Of a DNA stretch of 64,000 nt, positions 45,988 to 55,312 are shown in pieces. This DNA is from Paenirhizobium naphthalenivorans. GTDB taxonomy: Bacteria > Pseudomonadota > Alphaproteobacteria > Rhizobiales > Rhizobiaceae. Every line of letters begins with the position of its first letter. Position 1 is the stretch's first letter. The notes beneath the pieces are model-generated. The model was given only the letters and a program-made list of their open reading frames with translations. It was not told the origin of the DNA and searched no databases. The stretch is from the NCBI RefSeq assembly GCF_007992095.1, contig NZ_BJZP01000013.1, positions 62,001 through 126,000 of the forward strand, given 5' to 3'. Position numbers and translations under genes: made by a program.

Positions 45988-47733
45988 TCAGTGCGAATCC
46001 TTGCCGACGGCCGAACCGCGACACCCCTTGAGGAAGTCGAAGTCGGCGCCGGTATCGGCCCCTTCGACATGGTCGTGGAACATGCGGGCATAGCCGCTGG
46101 CCGGCGGCTCGACCGGCGGGCGCCAGGCAGCAAGCCGGCGCTGCAGTTCCTCGTCGGGAATGTCAAGGTGGATCCGACGATTGGCGACGTCGACCTCGAT
46201 CATGTCACCGTTGCGAACCACCGCAAGCGGGCCGCCGACAGCGGCTTCCGGCGAGGTATGGAGCAGAACCGTACCATAGGCCGTGCCGGACATGCGGGCG
46301 TCGGAGATGCGAACCATGTCGGTAATGCCCTTGCGCAGCACCTTGGGCGGCAGCCCCATGTTGCCGACCTCGGCCATGCCCGGATAACCCTTCGGACCAC
46401 AGTATTTCATGACCATGACGCAGGTCTCGTCAATGTCAAGGTTCTCGTCATTGATCTTCGCCTTGTAGTCGTCGATGTCCTCGAACACCACGGCGCGGCC
46501 GCGATGCTGCATAAGGTGCGGCGAGGCGGCCGACGGCTTCAGCACGCAGCCTTTCGGCGCCAGATTGCCCTTGAGCACGGCGATGCCACCCTGCTGGGTG
46601 AGGGCGCGCTCGACCGGACGGATGACATCGTCGTTCCAGTTGCGGACATCCTTGACCTCATCCCAGATCGGACCGCCCGAGACGGTCAAGGCATCCTTGT
46701 TCAGCTTTCCGGCCTCGCCGAGCATCTTCAGCACCACCGACAGGCCACCGGCGTAGAAGAACTCCTCCATCAGATACTCGCCGGACGGCATGAGGTTGAC
46801 GACGGTCGGGACGTCGCGACCACAGCGGTCCCAGTCTGCCAGCGTCAGGTCGACACCGAGACGGCCAGCGATCGCCAACAGGTGGACGACGGCATTGGTC
46901 GAACCGCCGATCGCGCCATTGGTGCGGATAGCGTTTTCAAACGCCGCCTTGGTCAGGATGTCGGAGGGCTTCAAGTCGTCCTTGACCATCTGTACGATGC
47001 GGCGGCCGGTCAATTGCGCCATGACGCGCCGGCGGCTGTCGACGGCCGGGATAGCGGCATTGCCGGAAAGCGTCATGCCGAGCGATTCGACCATGGAAGC
47101 CATGGTCGAGGCGGTGCCCATGGTGTTGCAGGTACCGGTCGAGCGCGACATCGAGGCTTCGGCCTCAAGAAACTCCTCCTGCGTCATCTCGCCGGCCTTC
47201 ACGGCTTCGGAGAACTTCCACAGATGCGTGCCCGAGCCGACCCGTTCGCCACGGAAATAGCCGTTGAGCATCGGACCGCCGGAGACCATGATCGCCGGCA
47301 AGTCGACAGAGGCAGCTCCCATCAAAAGCGAGGGCGTGGTCTTGTCACAGCCTACGAGGAGGACGACGCCGTCAATCGGCTGGCCGCGAATGGCCTCCTC
47401 GACCGCGAGCGCCGCCAGGTTGCGGTACATCATCGCTGTCGGACGGTAGGTGTTTTCCGATGCCGAAAAGACCGGGACCTCGACTGGAAAACCGCCGGCC
47501 TCCCAGATGCCGGCCTTCACCTTTTCCGCCAGCTCGCGCAGGTGGCCGTTGCACGGCGTCAGGTCCGACCAGGTGTTCATGATGCCGATCACCGGGCGTC
47601 CGTCGAACAGGTCATGCGGGTGGCCCTGGTTCTTCAACCAGCCGCGATGGTAGATATTATCGCGAGTATTGCCGCCGTACCATTCCTGGGATCGCAGCTT
47701 GCGGGGCCAAATTGCCGGTTTGAAAGCGCTCAT
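45988..47733 (-). CDS. L-arabonate (pentonate/galactonate) dehydratase, IlvD/EDD family
   Basis: Removes water from an aldonic acid to give a 2-keto-3-deoxy acid. The 581-aa product is a Fe-S dehydratase of the IlvD/Edd superfamily. Cluster cysteines are visible in LTPCNGHLREL, LVGCDKTTPS and TGTCNTMGTAS. It is close in length and sequence style to the Rhizobium L-arabonate dehydratase, which also accepts D-fuconate and D-galactonate. It is too unlike housekeeping IlvD to be a valine-pathway enzyme. It lies 11 bases upstream of the sugar dehydrogenase. Confidence 0.9.
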   Translation of the reverse strand: MSAFKPAIWPRKLRSQEWYGGNTRDNIYHRGWLKNQGHPHDLFDGRPVIGIMNTWSDLTPCNGHLRELAEKVKAGIWEAGGFPVEVPVFSASENTYRPTAMMYRNLAALAVEEAIRGQPIDGVVLLVGCDKTTPSLLMGAASVDLPAIMVSGGPMLNGYFRGERVGSGTHLWKFSEAVKAGEMTQEEFLEAEASMSRSTGTCNTMGTASTMASMVESLGMTLSGNAAIPAVDSRRRVMAQLTGRRIVQMVKDDLKPSDILTKAAFENAIRTNGAIGGSTNAVVHLLAIAGRLGVDLTLADWDRCGRDVPTVVNLMPSGEYLMEEFFYAGGLSVVLKMLGEAGKLNKDALTVSGGPIWDEVKDVRNWNDDVIRPVERALTQQGGIAVLKGNLAPKGCVLKPSAASPHLMQHRGRAVVFEDIDDYKAKINDENLDIDETCVMVMKYCGPKGYPGMAEVGNMGLPPKVLRKGITDMVRISDARMSGTAYGTVLLHTSPEAAVGGPLAVVRNGDMIEVDVANRRIHLDIPDEELQRRLAAWRPPVEPPASGYARMFHDHVEGADTGADFDFLKGCRGSAVGKDSH

Positions 47734-47784
47734 GGCTGTTCTCTGTCTCTTTGCTAGCGACTTGGCGCCGCGCGGCGCCAATGT

Positions 47785-48750
47785 TCAAAGCATGGTTACG
47801 TCAGGGTTTCCGGCGCCTGCACGCGCCAGGGGATTGGTCAGCGGCAAGCCGAACGCACCGGCCTGAACCTCGAACACATCGCCCTCCTCGGCCCGGATGC
47901 CATCGGCGAACGACAGGGTCGCCGTGCCGAACATATGGACATGCAGGTCGCCCGGCTGGCGAAAGAGGTCGTACTTGAAATGGTGGTATTCGAGATTGGC
48001 GATCGTGTGGGACATATTGTCCTCGCCCGACAGGAAGGGTTTTTCCCAGATCACCTTGCCACCGCGCAGGATGCGCGAGGTGCCCTCGACATGCGCCGGC
48101 AGCGGCCCGACCAGAAGCTCCGGACCGAACGAGGCCGGTCGCAGTTTGGAATGGGCGAGGTAGAGATAGTTGATCTTCTCGGTGACGTGATCGGAAAACT
48201 CGTTGGCGATCGAGAAGCCAAGGCGGAAAGGCGTCCCGTCCTTGCCGATCAGGTAGAAGCCGGCGATTTCCGGCTCTTCGCCACCGTCGAGCGCGAAGGA
48301 AGGCGAGACGAGAGGCTCGCCAGGCGCCACGGCATTGACGCCGGTTCCCTTGTAAAACCATTCCGGCTGGACGCCCGTCTCGCCGGCATTGGGCTTACCG
48401 CCCTCAAGGCCCATGCGGAACATCTTCATCGAATCGCTCATGCCGGCGGTATAGGCATGCATGCTGTCGCGAGCCGAGGCAGAACCGGTATGGGTGAGCC
48501 CCGTACCGGTCAGGAACATGTGCGCCGCATCAGGATGGCGAACGGGGCAATCGAGCTTGCCGGTTGCGGCAAGCTGGCCCAGGTCGACCATTTCACCTTC
48601 ACCGCGCCCGGCAATGCATGCGGCGATGGACATGCCGGCCTCGATGGACGACTTGGCCAGATCATAGGTGGAGGCGAAGCCTGGAACCAGGCGCGCGGTT
48701 TCCCCCTGGCGGCAGATCACACCGCCATCCTTCAATTGCGAGAGATGCAT
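47785..48750 (-). CDS. gguC: GguC family (AraD1-like) protein
   Basis: A 321-aa protein of the fumarylacetoacetate hydrolase-like fold, AraD1/GguC subgroup. It begins MHLSQLKDGGVICRQGETAR. It lies between the dehydratase and the GguB permease. In Agrobacterium gguC is in the same operon as chvE-gguA-gguB. Its reaction is not firmly known: it may act on 2-keto-3-deoxy-pentonate, converting it towards 2-oxoglutarate semialdehyde. The frame is open to 48960, but ATG 48750 is the conserved start. Gene order makes the name secure; the reaction is inferred. Confidence 0.88.
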   Translation of the reverse strand: MHLSQLKDGGVICRQGETARLVPGFASTYDLAKSSIEAGMSIAACIAGRGEGEMVDLGQLAATGKLDCPVRHPDAAHMFLTGTGLTHTGSASARDSMHAYTAGMSDSMKMFRMGLEGGKPNAGETGVQPEWFYKGTGVNAVAPGEPLVSPSFALDGGEEPEIAGFYLIGKDGTPFRLGFSIANEFSDHVTEKINYLYLAHSKLRPASFGPELLVGPLPAHVEGTSRILRGGKVIWEKPFLSGEDNMSHTIANLEYHHFKYDLFRQPGDLHVHMFGTATLSFADGIRAEEGDVFEVQAGAFGLPLTNPLARAGAGNPDVTML

Positions 48751-48761
48751 TTCTCTTAACC

Positions 48762-49973
48762 TCAGACTGCTTTGTTCTTGTTGTAGACGTCGAAGAAAAC
48801 GGCCGCGAGCAGGACCAGTCCCTTGATCAACTGCTGGTAGTCGATGCCGATACCCATGATCGACATGCCGTTGTTCATCACGCCCATGATGAAGGCGCCG
48901 ATGACCGCACCGATGATGCGACCGACGCCGCCGGACGCCGAGGCACCACCGATAAAGCAAGCCGCGATAACATCAAGCTCGAAGCCGACACCAGCCTTCG
49001 GCGTGGCCGAGTTGAGGCGGGCGGCGATGATCATGCCGGCAAGCGCGGCAAGCACACCCATGTTGACGAATGTATAGAAGGTGAGCCGCTCGGTGTTGAT
49101 GCCGGAGAGCTTGGCCGCCTTCTCATTGCCGCCCATGGCGTAAATGCGCCGGCCGAGCGTCGAGCGTGTCGTGATGAAAGTGTAGAAGGCGATCAGGACG
49201 CCCATGATGACGAGCACATTGGGCAGGCCGCGATAGGTTGAGAGCTGGAAACCGAGGAAGATCGCGACCACGCTGATCACCGCCATCTGCCCGGCGAAGA
49301 AGACGAAGGGCTCGTTCGGGGTCCCATGCAGCTCGTTGAGCCGGCGGTTCTTAAGGCCCGAGTAGATCGCCCAGCCGACCAGCGCGAGGACGGCGACGAG
49401 CGCCACATAGTTCTTGACGACGCTTGTTGCCGGATCGGTGAAGGACAGGAAATCCGGAATGAAGCCGGTCGACAGAAGCTGGAATTCCTTCGGGAACGGA
49501 CCGATCGGCCGGCCCTGCAGCACGACATAGGTGAGTCCGCGGAAGACCAGCATGCCGGCGAGCGTGACGATGAAGGACGGGATTTTCTGATAGGCGACCC
49601 AATAGCCCTGGGCGGCGCCCATGGCGGCCCCCATCATCAGGCAAAGCGGCACGACGATCGAGAAATGCCAACCCCATTTGACCAGCATGATCGCCGATAT
49701 GCCGCCGGTAAAGGCGACGATCGAACCGACCGAGAGGTCGATATGACCGGCGACGATGATCAGCAGCATGCCGAGCGCCATAATAATGATGAACGAGTTC
49801 TGCAGCACCAGATTGGTGATGTTGACCGGCTTGAACAGAACGCCGCCGGTCAGGAACTGGAACAGCAGCATGATGACGACGAGCGCGAGCAGAAGCCCGT
49901 ATTCGCGGATATTCTTGCGCAGATAGTCGCTGACGGAAACATTCGGGGTTTCTGTGCGGGTATCGATTGCCAT
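48762..49973 (-). CDS. gguB: Multiple monosaccharide ABC permease GguB
   Basis: Inner-membrane channel of the ChvE sugar importer. The 403-aa product has about ten membrane spans and RbsC/MglC-type motifs, such as LIIVAGHIDLSVGSIVAFTGG and GGASASGGVGRIIGAVIGAFIMG. An N-terminal cytoplasmic segment precedes the first span (EYGLLLALVVIMLLFQFL). Its ATG overlaps the gguA stop by one base. It imports galactose, arabinose, glucose and related aldoses by analogy to Agrobacterium. Confidence 0.94.
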   Translation of the reverse strand: MAIDTRTETPNVSVSDYLRKNIREYGLLLALVVIMLLFQFLTGGVLFKPVNITNLVLQNSFIIIMALGMLLIIVAGHIDLSVGSIVAFTGGISAIMLVKWGWHFSIVVPLCLMMGAAMGAAQGYWVAYQKIPSFIVTLAGMLVFRGLTYVVLQGRPIGPFPKEFQLLSTGFIPDFLSFTDPATSVVKNYVALVAVLALVGWAIYSGLKNRRLNELHGTPNEPFVFFAGQMAVISVVAIFLGFQLSTYRGLPNVLVIMGVLIAFYTFITTRSTLGRRIYAMGGNEKAAKLSGINTERLTFYTFVNMGVLAALAGMIIAARLNSATPKAGVGFELDVIAACFIGGASASGGVGRIIGAVIGAFIMGVMNNGMSIMGIGIDYQQLIKGLVLLAAVFFDVYNKNKAV

Positions 49974-51508
49974 TAGTATTTCTCCCCCGAGCGCATGATG
50001 GCACGCATGATGGACTCCTGGCTCGCCTCTCCCTTCGGGAGCTCGGCGACGATCCGGCCTTCGTTCATCACGTAGATCCGGTCACAGGTTCCAAGCAGTT
50101 CGGGCATTTCCGACGAGATCATCAGAATGCCCTTACCTTCTGCGGCAAGCTGGTTGATGATGGTATAGATTTCGAATTTCGCCCCGACGTCGATGCCGCG
50201 TGTCGGCTCGTCGAGGATAAGCACTTCCGGATCGGTGAACAGCCATTTGGACAGCACAACCTTCTGCTGATTGCCGCCGGAGAGGTTGACGGTTTCCTGG
50301 TAGATCGAGTGCGAGCGGATCCGAAGCTTGGAGCGGTATTCGGAAGCAACCTTCGCTTCCAAGCGCTCGTCGATGAAGCCATGCTGCGACACGCCTTCGA
50401 GATTGGCCAGCGTTGTGTTGTGCATGATGTTGTTGTTCAGCACCAGGCCGAGATGCTTGCGATCCTCGGTCACATAGGCGAGACCGGCGCCGATCGCCTT
50501 CGGGATCGTGCTGACATCGACCGGCTTGCCGTGCATGAGGACCTGACCGATGATCTTGTGCCCCCAGGATTTGCCGAACAGGCTCATCGCGGTTTCTGTC
50601 CGCCCCGCGCCCATCAGGCCGGCGATGCCGACGACCTCACCAGAGCGGACGGTGAAATTCACATCATGCAGGAACTGTCGGTCACGATGGTTCTGGTGGA
50701 AGACGTTCCAGTTCCTTACCTCCAGCAGGGTCTCGCCGATCTTCGGCTCGCGCGGCGGATAGCGATCCTCCATAGCGCGCCCGACCATGCCGCTGATGAT
50801 GCGGTCCTCGCCGATCTCCTGGGTGTGACAGTCGAGCGTCTCAACCGTGCCGCCGTCGCGCAGAATGGTGATCTGGTCGGCCACCTTGCGGATCTCATTG
50901 AGCTTGTGGGAAATGATGATCGAGGTCATGCCCTGCTTGCGGAATTCCATCAGCAGCGTGAGCAGCGCGTCGGAATCCGTTTCGTTGAGCGAGGCGGTCG
51001 GCTCGTCGAGGATGAGAAGGCGGACCTTCTTCGACAACGCCTTGGCGATCTCCACCAGCTGCTGCTTGCCCACCCCGATGTCGGTGATGAGCGTCGAGGG
51101 CGAATCCTTGAGGCCCACCTTGGCGAGCAACTCCTGAGTGCGGGCAAAAGTCGCCGGCCAGTTGATCACACCATTGCTGGCAATCTCGTTTCCGAGAAAG
51201 ATGTTCTCGGCGATCGACAGAAGCGGCACCAGCGCCAGCTCCTGATGAATGATGATAATGCCGAGCTCCTCGCTGTCGGAAATGGTCGAAAAGCGGCGGA
51301 CCTTCCCGTCGAAATGAATCTCGCCATCGTAGGTACCGGCAGGATAGACGCCGGAAAGCACCTTCATCAGGGTCGATTTGCCGGCACCGTTTTCGCCGAC
51401 CAATGCGTGAATCTCGCCTTCGCGCACCTTGAAGGAGACATCGTCCAGGGCTTTGACACCCGGAAAAGTCTTGGTGATGCCGCGCATCTCGAGAATAATA
51501 TTGTCCAT
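49973..51508 (-). CDS. gguA: Multiple monosaccharide ABC ATPase GguA
   Basis: The 511-aa product carries two fused ATPase domains as in MglA/RbsA. The first has Walker [10 protein letters not shown] near residue 38, signature region [14 protein letters not shown] and Walker [15 protein letters not shown]. The second has a degenerate Walker A region ([12 protein letters not shown]) but a good signature [14 protein letters not shown] and Walker [13 protein letters not shown]. Such asymmetric pairs are normal in sugar importers. It follows chvE after a 113-base gap with a hairpin and is coupled to gguB. Confidence 0.95.
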   Translation of the reverse strand: MDNIILEMRGITKTFPGVKALDDVSFKVREGEIHALVGENGAGKSTLMKVLSGVYPAGTYDGEIHFDGKVRRFSTISDSEELGIIIIHQELALVPLLSIAENIFLGNEIASNGVINWPATFARTQELLAKVGLKDSPSTLITDIGVGKQQLVEIAKALSKKVRLLILDEPTASLNETDSDALLTLLMEFRKQGMTSIIISHKLNEIRKVADQITILRDGGTVETLDCHTQEIGEDRIISGMVGRAMEDRYPPREPKIGETLLEVRNWNVFHQNHRDRQFLHDVNFTVRSGEVVGIAGLMGAGRTETAMSLFGKSWGHKIIGQVLMHGKPVDVSTIPKAIGAGLAYVTEDRKHLGLVLNNNIMHNTTLANLEGVSQHGFIDERLEAKVASEYRSKLRIRSHSIYQETVNLSGGNQQKVVLSKWLFTDPEVLILDEPTRGIDVGAKFEIYTIINQLAAEGKGILMISSEMPELLGTCDRIYVMNEGRIVAELPKGEASQESIMRAIMRSGEKY

Positions 51509-51582
51509 GTGCAGAATTCCGGCGCGGCACGGCGACTTCCGTCAAGCCGGCGGGCGCAAGCTCCCTAAATGCTACGGGAAGA

Positions 51583-51606
51583 GGGTCCGCGACAGATCGC
51601 GGACCC
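51583..51606 (-). terminator. Hairpin between chvE and gguA
   Basis: GGGTCCGCGA-caga-TCGCGGACCC is a perfect 10-bp stem 15 bases past the chvE stop, without a T-run. It likely stabilises the chvE message or partly stops transcription, giving more binding protein than transporter. Confidence 0.7.
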
Positions 51607-51621
51607 ATGTCGATCAGAGGA

Positions 51622-52692
51622 TCAGTTGTCGATCTGCTCGGCAGTGTAATAGCCGGAGGAGACCATGACGTCCTTGATGTTGGCCTTGTCCACGGCAACC
51701 GGCTTCAGCAGGTAGGACGGAACGACCTTGACACCATTGTTGTAGGTCTTGGTGTCGTTCACTTCCGGCTCCTTGCCGTTCATGACGGCTTCGACCATCG
51801 AAACGGCGACTTTGGCCAGCTCACGGGTGTCCTTGAACACGGTCGAATACTGCTCGTCGGCGAGAATCGACTTGACCGAGGGAAGCTCGGCGTCCTGACC
51901 GGTGACGACCGGCATCACCATATCGCCCGAACCATAGCCAACGCCCTTCAGAGCCGACAGGATGCCGATCGACAGGCCATCATAGGGCGACAGTACGCCG
52001 TTGACCTTGGCATCGGTGTAGGTCGAGGACAGAAGGTTTTCCATGCGCGCCTGGGCGACAGTGCCGTCCCAACGCAGCGTGCCGACCTGTTCCATGCCTT
52101 CCTGTCCAGACTTTACGACGATTTCGCCGCTGTCGATCATCGGCTGCAGAACCGACATTGCGCCATCATAGAAGAAGAAGGCGTTATTGTCGTCCGGAGA
52201 ACCGCCGAACAGTTCGACGTTCCACGGCTTGGTGTCGCCAAACTTGGCCTTGAGACCGTCGACCAGGCTGGTGGCCTGAAGCACGCCGACCTGGAAGTTG
52301 TCGAAGGTGGCATAATAGTCGACATTGCCGCTGTCGCGGATCAGGCGGTCATAGGCGATGACCTTGACGCCGGCATCGGCCGCCTTCTGCAAAATATCCG
52401 ACAGCGTCGTGCCGTCGATGGCGCCGATTACGAGCACCTTGGCGCCCTTGGTCACCATGTTCTCGATCTGGGCAAGCTGGTTCGGGATATCGTCATCGGC
52501 GAACTGCAGGTCCGGCTCATAGCCAGCGTCCTTGAACAGCTTTTCCATGGTCTCGCCGTCCGAGATCCAGCGCGTCGACGTCTTGGTCGGCATCGAGATG
52601 CCGGCAACGCCCTTGGTTTCAGCAATAGCCTGCGACGCGAACACCGAAATGCCCAGCGCGACGGACGCAATTAGAGTGGTGATTTTCTTCAC
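51622..52692 (-). CDS. chvE: Periplasmic sugar-binding protein ChvE
   Basis: Binds galactose, arabinose, glucose and related aldoses. It feeds GguAB, mediates sugar chemotaxis and, in Agrobacterium tumefaciens, amplifies VirA signalling. The 356-aa product starts at GTG 52692 with GGAGG 6 bases before it. It has a signal peptide ([19 protein letters not shown]) and the family 1 sugar-binding fold: [35 protein letters not shown] and [19 protein letters not shown] are close to ChvE. It is the first gene of the importer operon and divergent from gbpR. Confidence 0.95.
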   Translation of the reverse strand: MKKITTLIASVALGISVFASQAIAETKGVAGISMPTKTSTRWISDGETMEKLFKDAGYEPDLQFADDDIPNQLAQIENMVTKGAKVLVIGAIDGTTLSDILQKAADAGVKVIAYDRLIRDSGNVDYYATFDNFQVGVLQATSLVDGLKAKFGDTKPWNVELFGGSPDDNNAFFFYDGAMSVLQPMIDSGEIVVKSGQEGMEQVGTLRWDGTVAQARMENLLSSTYTDAKVNGVLSPYDGLSIGILSALKGVGYGSGDMVMPVVTGQDAELPSVKSILADEQYSTVFKDTRELAKVAVSMVEAVMNGKEPEVNDTKTYNNGVKVVPSYLLKPVAVDKANIKDVMVSSGYYTAEQIDN

Positions 52693-52773
52693 GGAAGTCC
52701 TCCCTGGCTGATCGTCCGGCTCCAGCTCCGTCTGGCAACCGTACAGTGCAAGAACCGGCGACGGCATAGGCCT

Positions 52774-52793
52774 CGCCTGATCCGAGGCGAGTC
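52774..52793. promoter_or_regulatory. Inverted repeat upstream of chvE
   Basis: CTCGCCT-gatccg-AGGCGAG, a 7-bp perfect dyad about 80 bases before the chvE start. It lies inside the likely 5' untranslated region or operator. Confidence 0.45.
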
Positions 52794-52814
52794 TTAGCGC
52801 CGGGAATATACCGA

Positions 52815-52831
52815 TCAAATGAATAATTTGA
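52815..52831. promoter_or_regulatory. Candidate GbpR operator
   Basis: TCAAAT-gaata-ATTTGA is a perfect 6-bp dyad in the 152-base divergent region between chvE and gbpR, 14 bases before the gbpR start. The LysR family binds interrupted dyads of about this size. On the minus strand a possible -35 (TTGATC) overlaps it. GbpR control of chvE is known in Agrobacterium; this exact site is a prediction. Confidence 0.55.
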
Positions 52832-52835
52832 CTTT

Positions 52836-52859
52836 CTGCATACCATGTTCGATATGCAG
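52836..52859. promoter_or_regulatory. Inverted repeat over the gbpR start codon
   Basis: CTGCATA-N10-TATGCAG, a perfect 7-bp dyad that spans the gbpR ATG (52845). It could be a second GbpR half-site pair or an autoregulatory or translational hairpin. Confidence 0.4.
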
Positions 52860-53804
52860 AAAATGTCAGAGATCCTCGCCAGCCGCCTTCTGCCCAAGCA
52901 TTTTAGCCTCATTCGTGCGGTGGTTGAATATCATCAACTCAGTCTTGCGGCCAATGCGCTGGCGATGACACAGCCGGCCGCCTCCCGAATGCTGGCCGAC
53001 ATCGAGCGTCACGTCGGCGCAGCCGTCTTCGTGCGCACACCGAAGGGCATGGAGCCCACAGCAATCGGCCGTGCTCTGGCGCGACGGGCGGAAAACCTAC
53101 TAGAGGAGATCCGCGAAGCGACACGCGAGGTGGAGGCGATCCGGCGCGGGCTGACAGGCAGTGTGCGCGTCGGTGCTGTCACCGGTGGGGCTGTCGGTTA
53201 TGTCGTGCCAGCAATCAAGGCACTGAAGATCGAGGCCGAAACCGCCGACATTCATGTCGATGTCGCGCCAAGCGACACATTGATCGCCGAGCTTCTGGCC
53301 GGCCAGCTCGACTTCGTGCTCGGCCGGATTCCGACCGGGATCGACGCGCGTCAGTTCACCATTTCCGGCATGCTGGAGGAGACTGTGGACATTCTTGTGC
53401 ACCAGAGCCACCCGCTGGCCAATGCCGAACGGCTGACCATGGCCGACCTGGTCCACTTCCCCTGGGTTATGCAGGCGCCTGGCGCACCGGTGCGCCAGGC
53501 GCTGGAGCAGGTGTTCATTGCCGAAGGGGCGCCGATCCCTTCCAACATCGTCAATACCACCTCTCTGCTGGTGATGATCGCCATGCTGGCCGCCTCGAAT
53601 GCGATCGCACCTTTCTCACGCGAGGTTTCCGACCTGCTATGCCGCCAAACCACGGGTTCCGGCCTGACCCAGCTTGACATACGCCAGCCGATCTCGGTCG
53701 CCCCCTACCATCTGATCAGCCTGGCCGGAAAGAGAATGAGCCCGATCGCCGTCCGCATGCGCGACCTGGTAATCGGCGAGTTTGAAAGCCGTCGGCGCAG
53801 CTGA
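52845..53804 (+). CDS. gbpR: LysR-family regulator GbpR
   Basis: Activator or repressor of the galactose-binding-protein gene chvE, responding to arabinose, galactose and similar sugars. The 319-aa product has an N-terminal winged HTH ([43 protein letters not shown] segment) and a periplasmic-binding-like effector domain starting with [26 protein letters not shown]. It is divergent from chvE, exactly as in Agrobacterium. A second ATG lies 9 bases on (52854). Its dyads overlap its own start, so autoregulation is likely. Confidence 0.93.
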   Translation: MFDMQKMSEILASRLLPKHFSLIRAVVEYHQLSLAANALAMTQPAASRMLADIERHVGAAVFVRTPKGMEPTAIGRALARRAENLLEEIREATREVEAIRRGLTGSVRVGAVTGGAVGYVVPAIKALKIEAETADIHVDVAPSDTLIAELLAGQLDFVLGRIPTGIDARQFTISGMLEETVDILVHQSHPLANAERLTMADLVHFPWVMQAPGAPVRQALEQVFIAEGAPIPSNIVNTTSLLVMIAMLAASNAIAPFSREVSDLLCRQTTGSGLTQLDIRQPISVAPYHLISLAGKRMSPIAVRMRDLVIGEFESRRRS

Positions 53805-53999
53805 CAAGAAAGCACCAAGCATCACCCGCTACTGCCGAACCCCACACCTTTCCAGCCACTGTTTTCGGCGCTGTCTCCATCGTGGGCTCAGCACAGGTGA
53901 CACCGTTTATCGCCCGAACGGGTCACCGAGGCTTGCAATTTGGGCCTCTTGAGGCAGACTGTCATCCATCCGTCACGAAGGTGAAGTGGTGAATCATAG

Positions 54000-54398
54000 A
54001 TGAGCGATCAGCCGGATATAGGTTCCGACAATAGCGGCAGTCACGATCACAACGGCGCATCGGTCGTCGACATGCGCGAATACCGCCAGACCCGCGACCC
54101 ACTGCCCATTACATTCCATCGCCGCGAGCTGGACGCCATATTGTGGATCTACGGGCGCATGGTGGGGGAAGGGCTTTGGCGCGACTATGCCATCGATCAC
54201 CTCAAGGACAAGGCTGTGTTCTCGGTGTTCAAGCGCTCGGGCGAATATCCGCTCTACCGTATCGAAAAGAACCCGAAACTGGCAGCCAGACAGGGCGCCT
54301 TCGCGGTGATCGGCGCTGATGGCCGTGTTCTCAAGCGCGGACACGAACTGAAACAGGTGCTGAAGGTGTTCGATCGTACGCTGAAGCTGGTCGAATAA
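54000..54398 (+). CDS. DUF2794 family protein
   Basis: A 132-aa cytoplasmic protein of an alphaproteobacterial family of unknown function. The core ITFHRRELDAILWIYGRMVGEGLWRDYAIDHLKDKAVFSVF is highly characteristic, followed by EYPLYRIEKNPKLAARQG and the end KQVLKVFDRTLKLVE. No cofactor or catalytic motif can be assigned. It sits between gbpR and a GNAT gene and is convergent with the latter. Confidence 0.9.
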   Translation: MSDQPDIGSDNSGSHDHNGASVVDMREYRQTRDPLPITFHRRELDAILWIYGRMVGEGLWRDYAIDHLKDKAVFSVFKRSGEYPLYRIEKNPKLAARQGAFAVIGADGRVLKRGHELKQVLKVFDRTLKLVE

Positions 54399-54410
54399 CG
54401 GCTGAAACGT

Positions 54411-54968
54411 TTAGCCGGCAAAGAGAGTACCCGGATAGCTATACGGATCCGGGTCGGACGTATCGCCTTCGCCGAGTGCGGTTTGCATGAATACGGTGTC
54501 GAGCCATTGGCCAAGTTTGAAGCCGGTACCGTTCAGCGTTCCCGCCATACGGAAACCCAGGGCCCGGTGCACGGCGATCGAGGCAAGGCTCGCCCCGCCG
54601 ATAACGGCCACCATTTGCCGGAATCCGAGATCGGTCGCGCGCCGGACCAGCTCCTCGAGCAAGGTCCTGCCGATCCCCCTGCCGCGCGCTTCAGGCGCGA
54701 GATAGATCGAATCCTCGACGAGCCAGCGATAGGCCGGACGGGTGCGAAAGGCCGAGGCATAGGCGTAACCCAAGATCTGGTTCGATGGGTCGACCGCCAC
54801 GATATAGGGATAGCCCTGCCCCGTGATCGCCTCGAAGCGCTTCTGCATTTCGCTTTCATCCGGCGCGACGAGCTCATAGCTTGCCGTCCCTGTCGCAACC
54901 GCGTCGGCATAGATGCGCGCGATGGCGGCGATGTCCGCCAAGCAGGCATTTCGAAGCGTTATTGTCAT
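54411..54968 (-). CDS. GNAT N-acetyltransferase (phosphinothricin-type)
   Basis: A 185-aa acetyl-CoA-dependent acetyltransferase. Motif A for CoA pyrophosphate is ARGRGIGRTLLEEL, with VEDSIYLAPEA upstream and SIAVHRALGFRMAGTL after it, the pattern of the Pat/Bar-like and methionine sulfoximine acetyltransferases. The likely substrates are amino-acid analogues such as methionine sulfone, but this is only a family expectation. ATG 54968 is chosen; an in-frame ATG lies at 54998. Confidence 0.87.
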   Translation of the reverse strand: MTITLRNACLADIAAIARIYADAVATGTASYELVAPDESEMQKRFEAITGQGYPYIVAVDPSNQILGYAYASAFRTRPAYRWLVEDSIYLAPEARGRGIGRTLLEELVRRATDLGFRQMVAVIGGASLASIAVHRALGFRMAGTLNGTGFKLGQWLDTVFMQTALGEGDTSDPDPYSYPGTLFAG

Positions 54969-55140
54969 GGATTCACCGGAAGGCTGAGGATACGACAACT
55001 ACTATTTTTCACAGGCGTATCGCCATTTCAACTGAGGGTCCACCAACTCGCATGCGAACCGCTGACGGGAAAGGCCCGGCACCTTGACGCACAACCCGCC
55101 GAACCAACGAGCGGACGAACCGGCGAGGGCCGGCTTTTGC

Positions 55141-55168
55141 TTGACTCTCGGCGAAAACCTTTTAATAG
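55141..55168 (+). promoter_or_regulatory. Probable promoter of the asd leader
   Basis: TTGACT at 55141-55146 and TAATAG at 55163-55168 (16-base spacing) form a housekeeping-type promoter. Transcription would begin near 55175, giving a leader of about 245 bases before the asd start. Confidence 0.5.
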
Positions 55169-55192
55169 CTCGGCCGGAATAGGGATTCACTC

Positions 55193-55312
55193 ATGCATTC
55201 TTTCTGCTCGCACATCGCAGACAGATCGAGCCTGGTGCACAGCGCCGGGAACGCCTTGCGTTACTCCCTTTCATTCACGACCACGGCCAAAACGACGACG
55301 AAAACCGTCTGA
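55193..55312 (+). CDS. Thr/Lys-rich 39-aa leader peptide upstream of asd
   Basis: An open frame of 39 codons starts at ATG 55193, with AGGGA at 55181-55185, 7 bases upstream. The final twelve residues before Val-stop read TTTAKTTTKTV with the preceding F: seven Thr and two Lys codons, all within 33 bases. The remainder (MHSFCSHIADRSSLVHSAG) is unremarkable. Thr and Lys are end products of the pathway whose second enzyme is encoded by asd. A cluster of end-product codons followed by hairpins is the layout of peptide-leader attenuators (thr, his, trp, leu). I know of no description of one for rhizobial asd. Whether it is translated is inferred from sequence only. Confidence 0.6.
   Translation: MHSFCSHIADRSSLVHSAGNALRYSLSFTTTAKTTTKTV

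Noticed and set aside
45556-47757. 733-codon plus-strand frame over the dehydratase and sugar dehydrogenase genes
   Set aside because: It spans two well-supported genes on the other strand and has no family motif.
49967-51568. 533-codon plus-strand frame opposite gguA
   Set aside because: Covers gguA in antisense; no start signal or domain.
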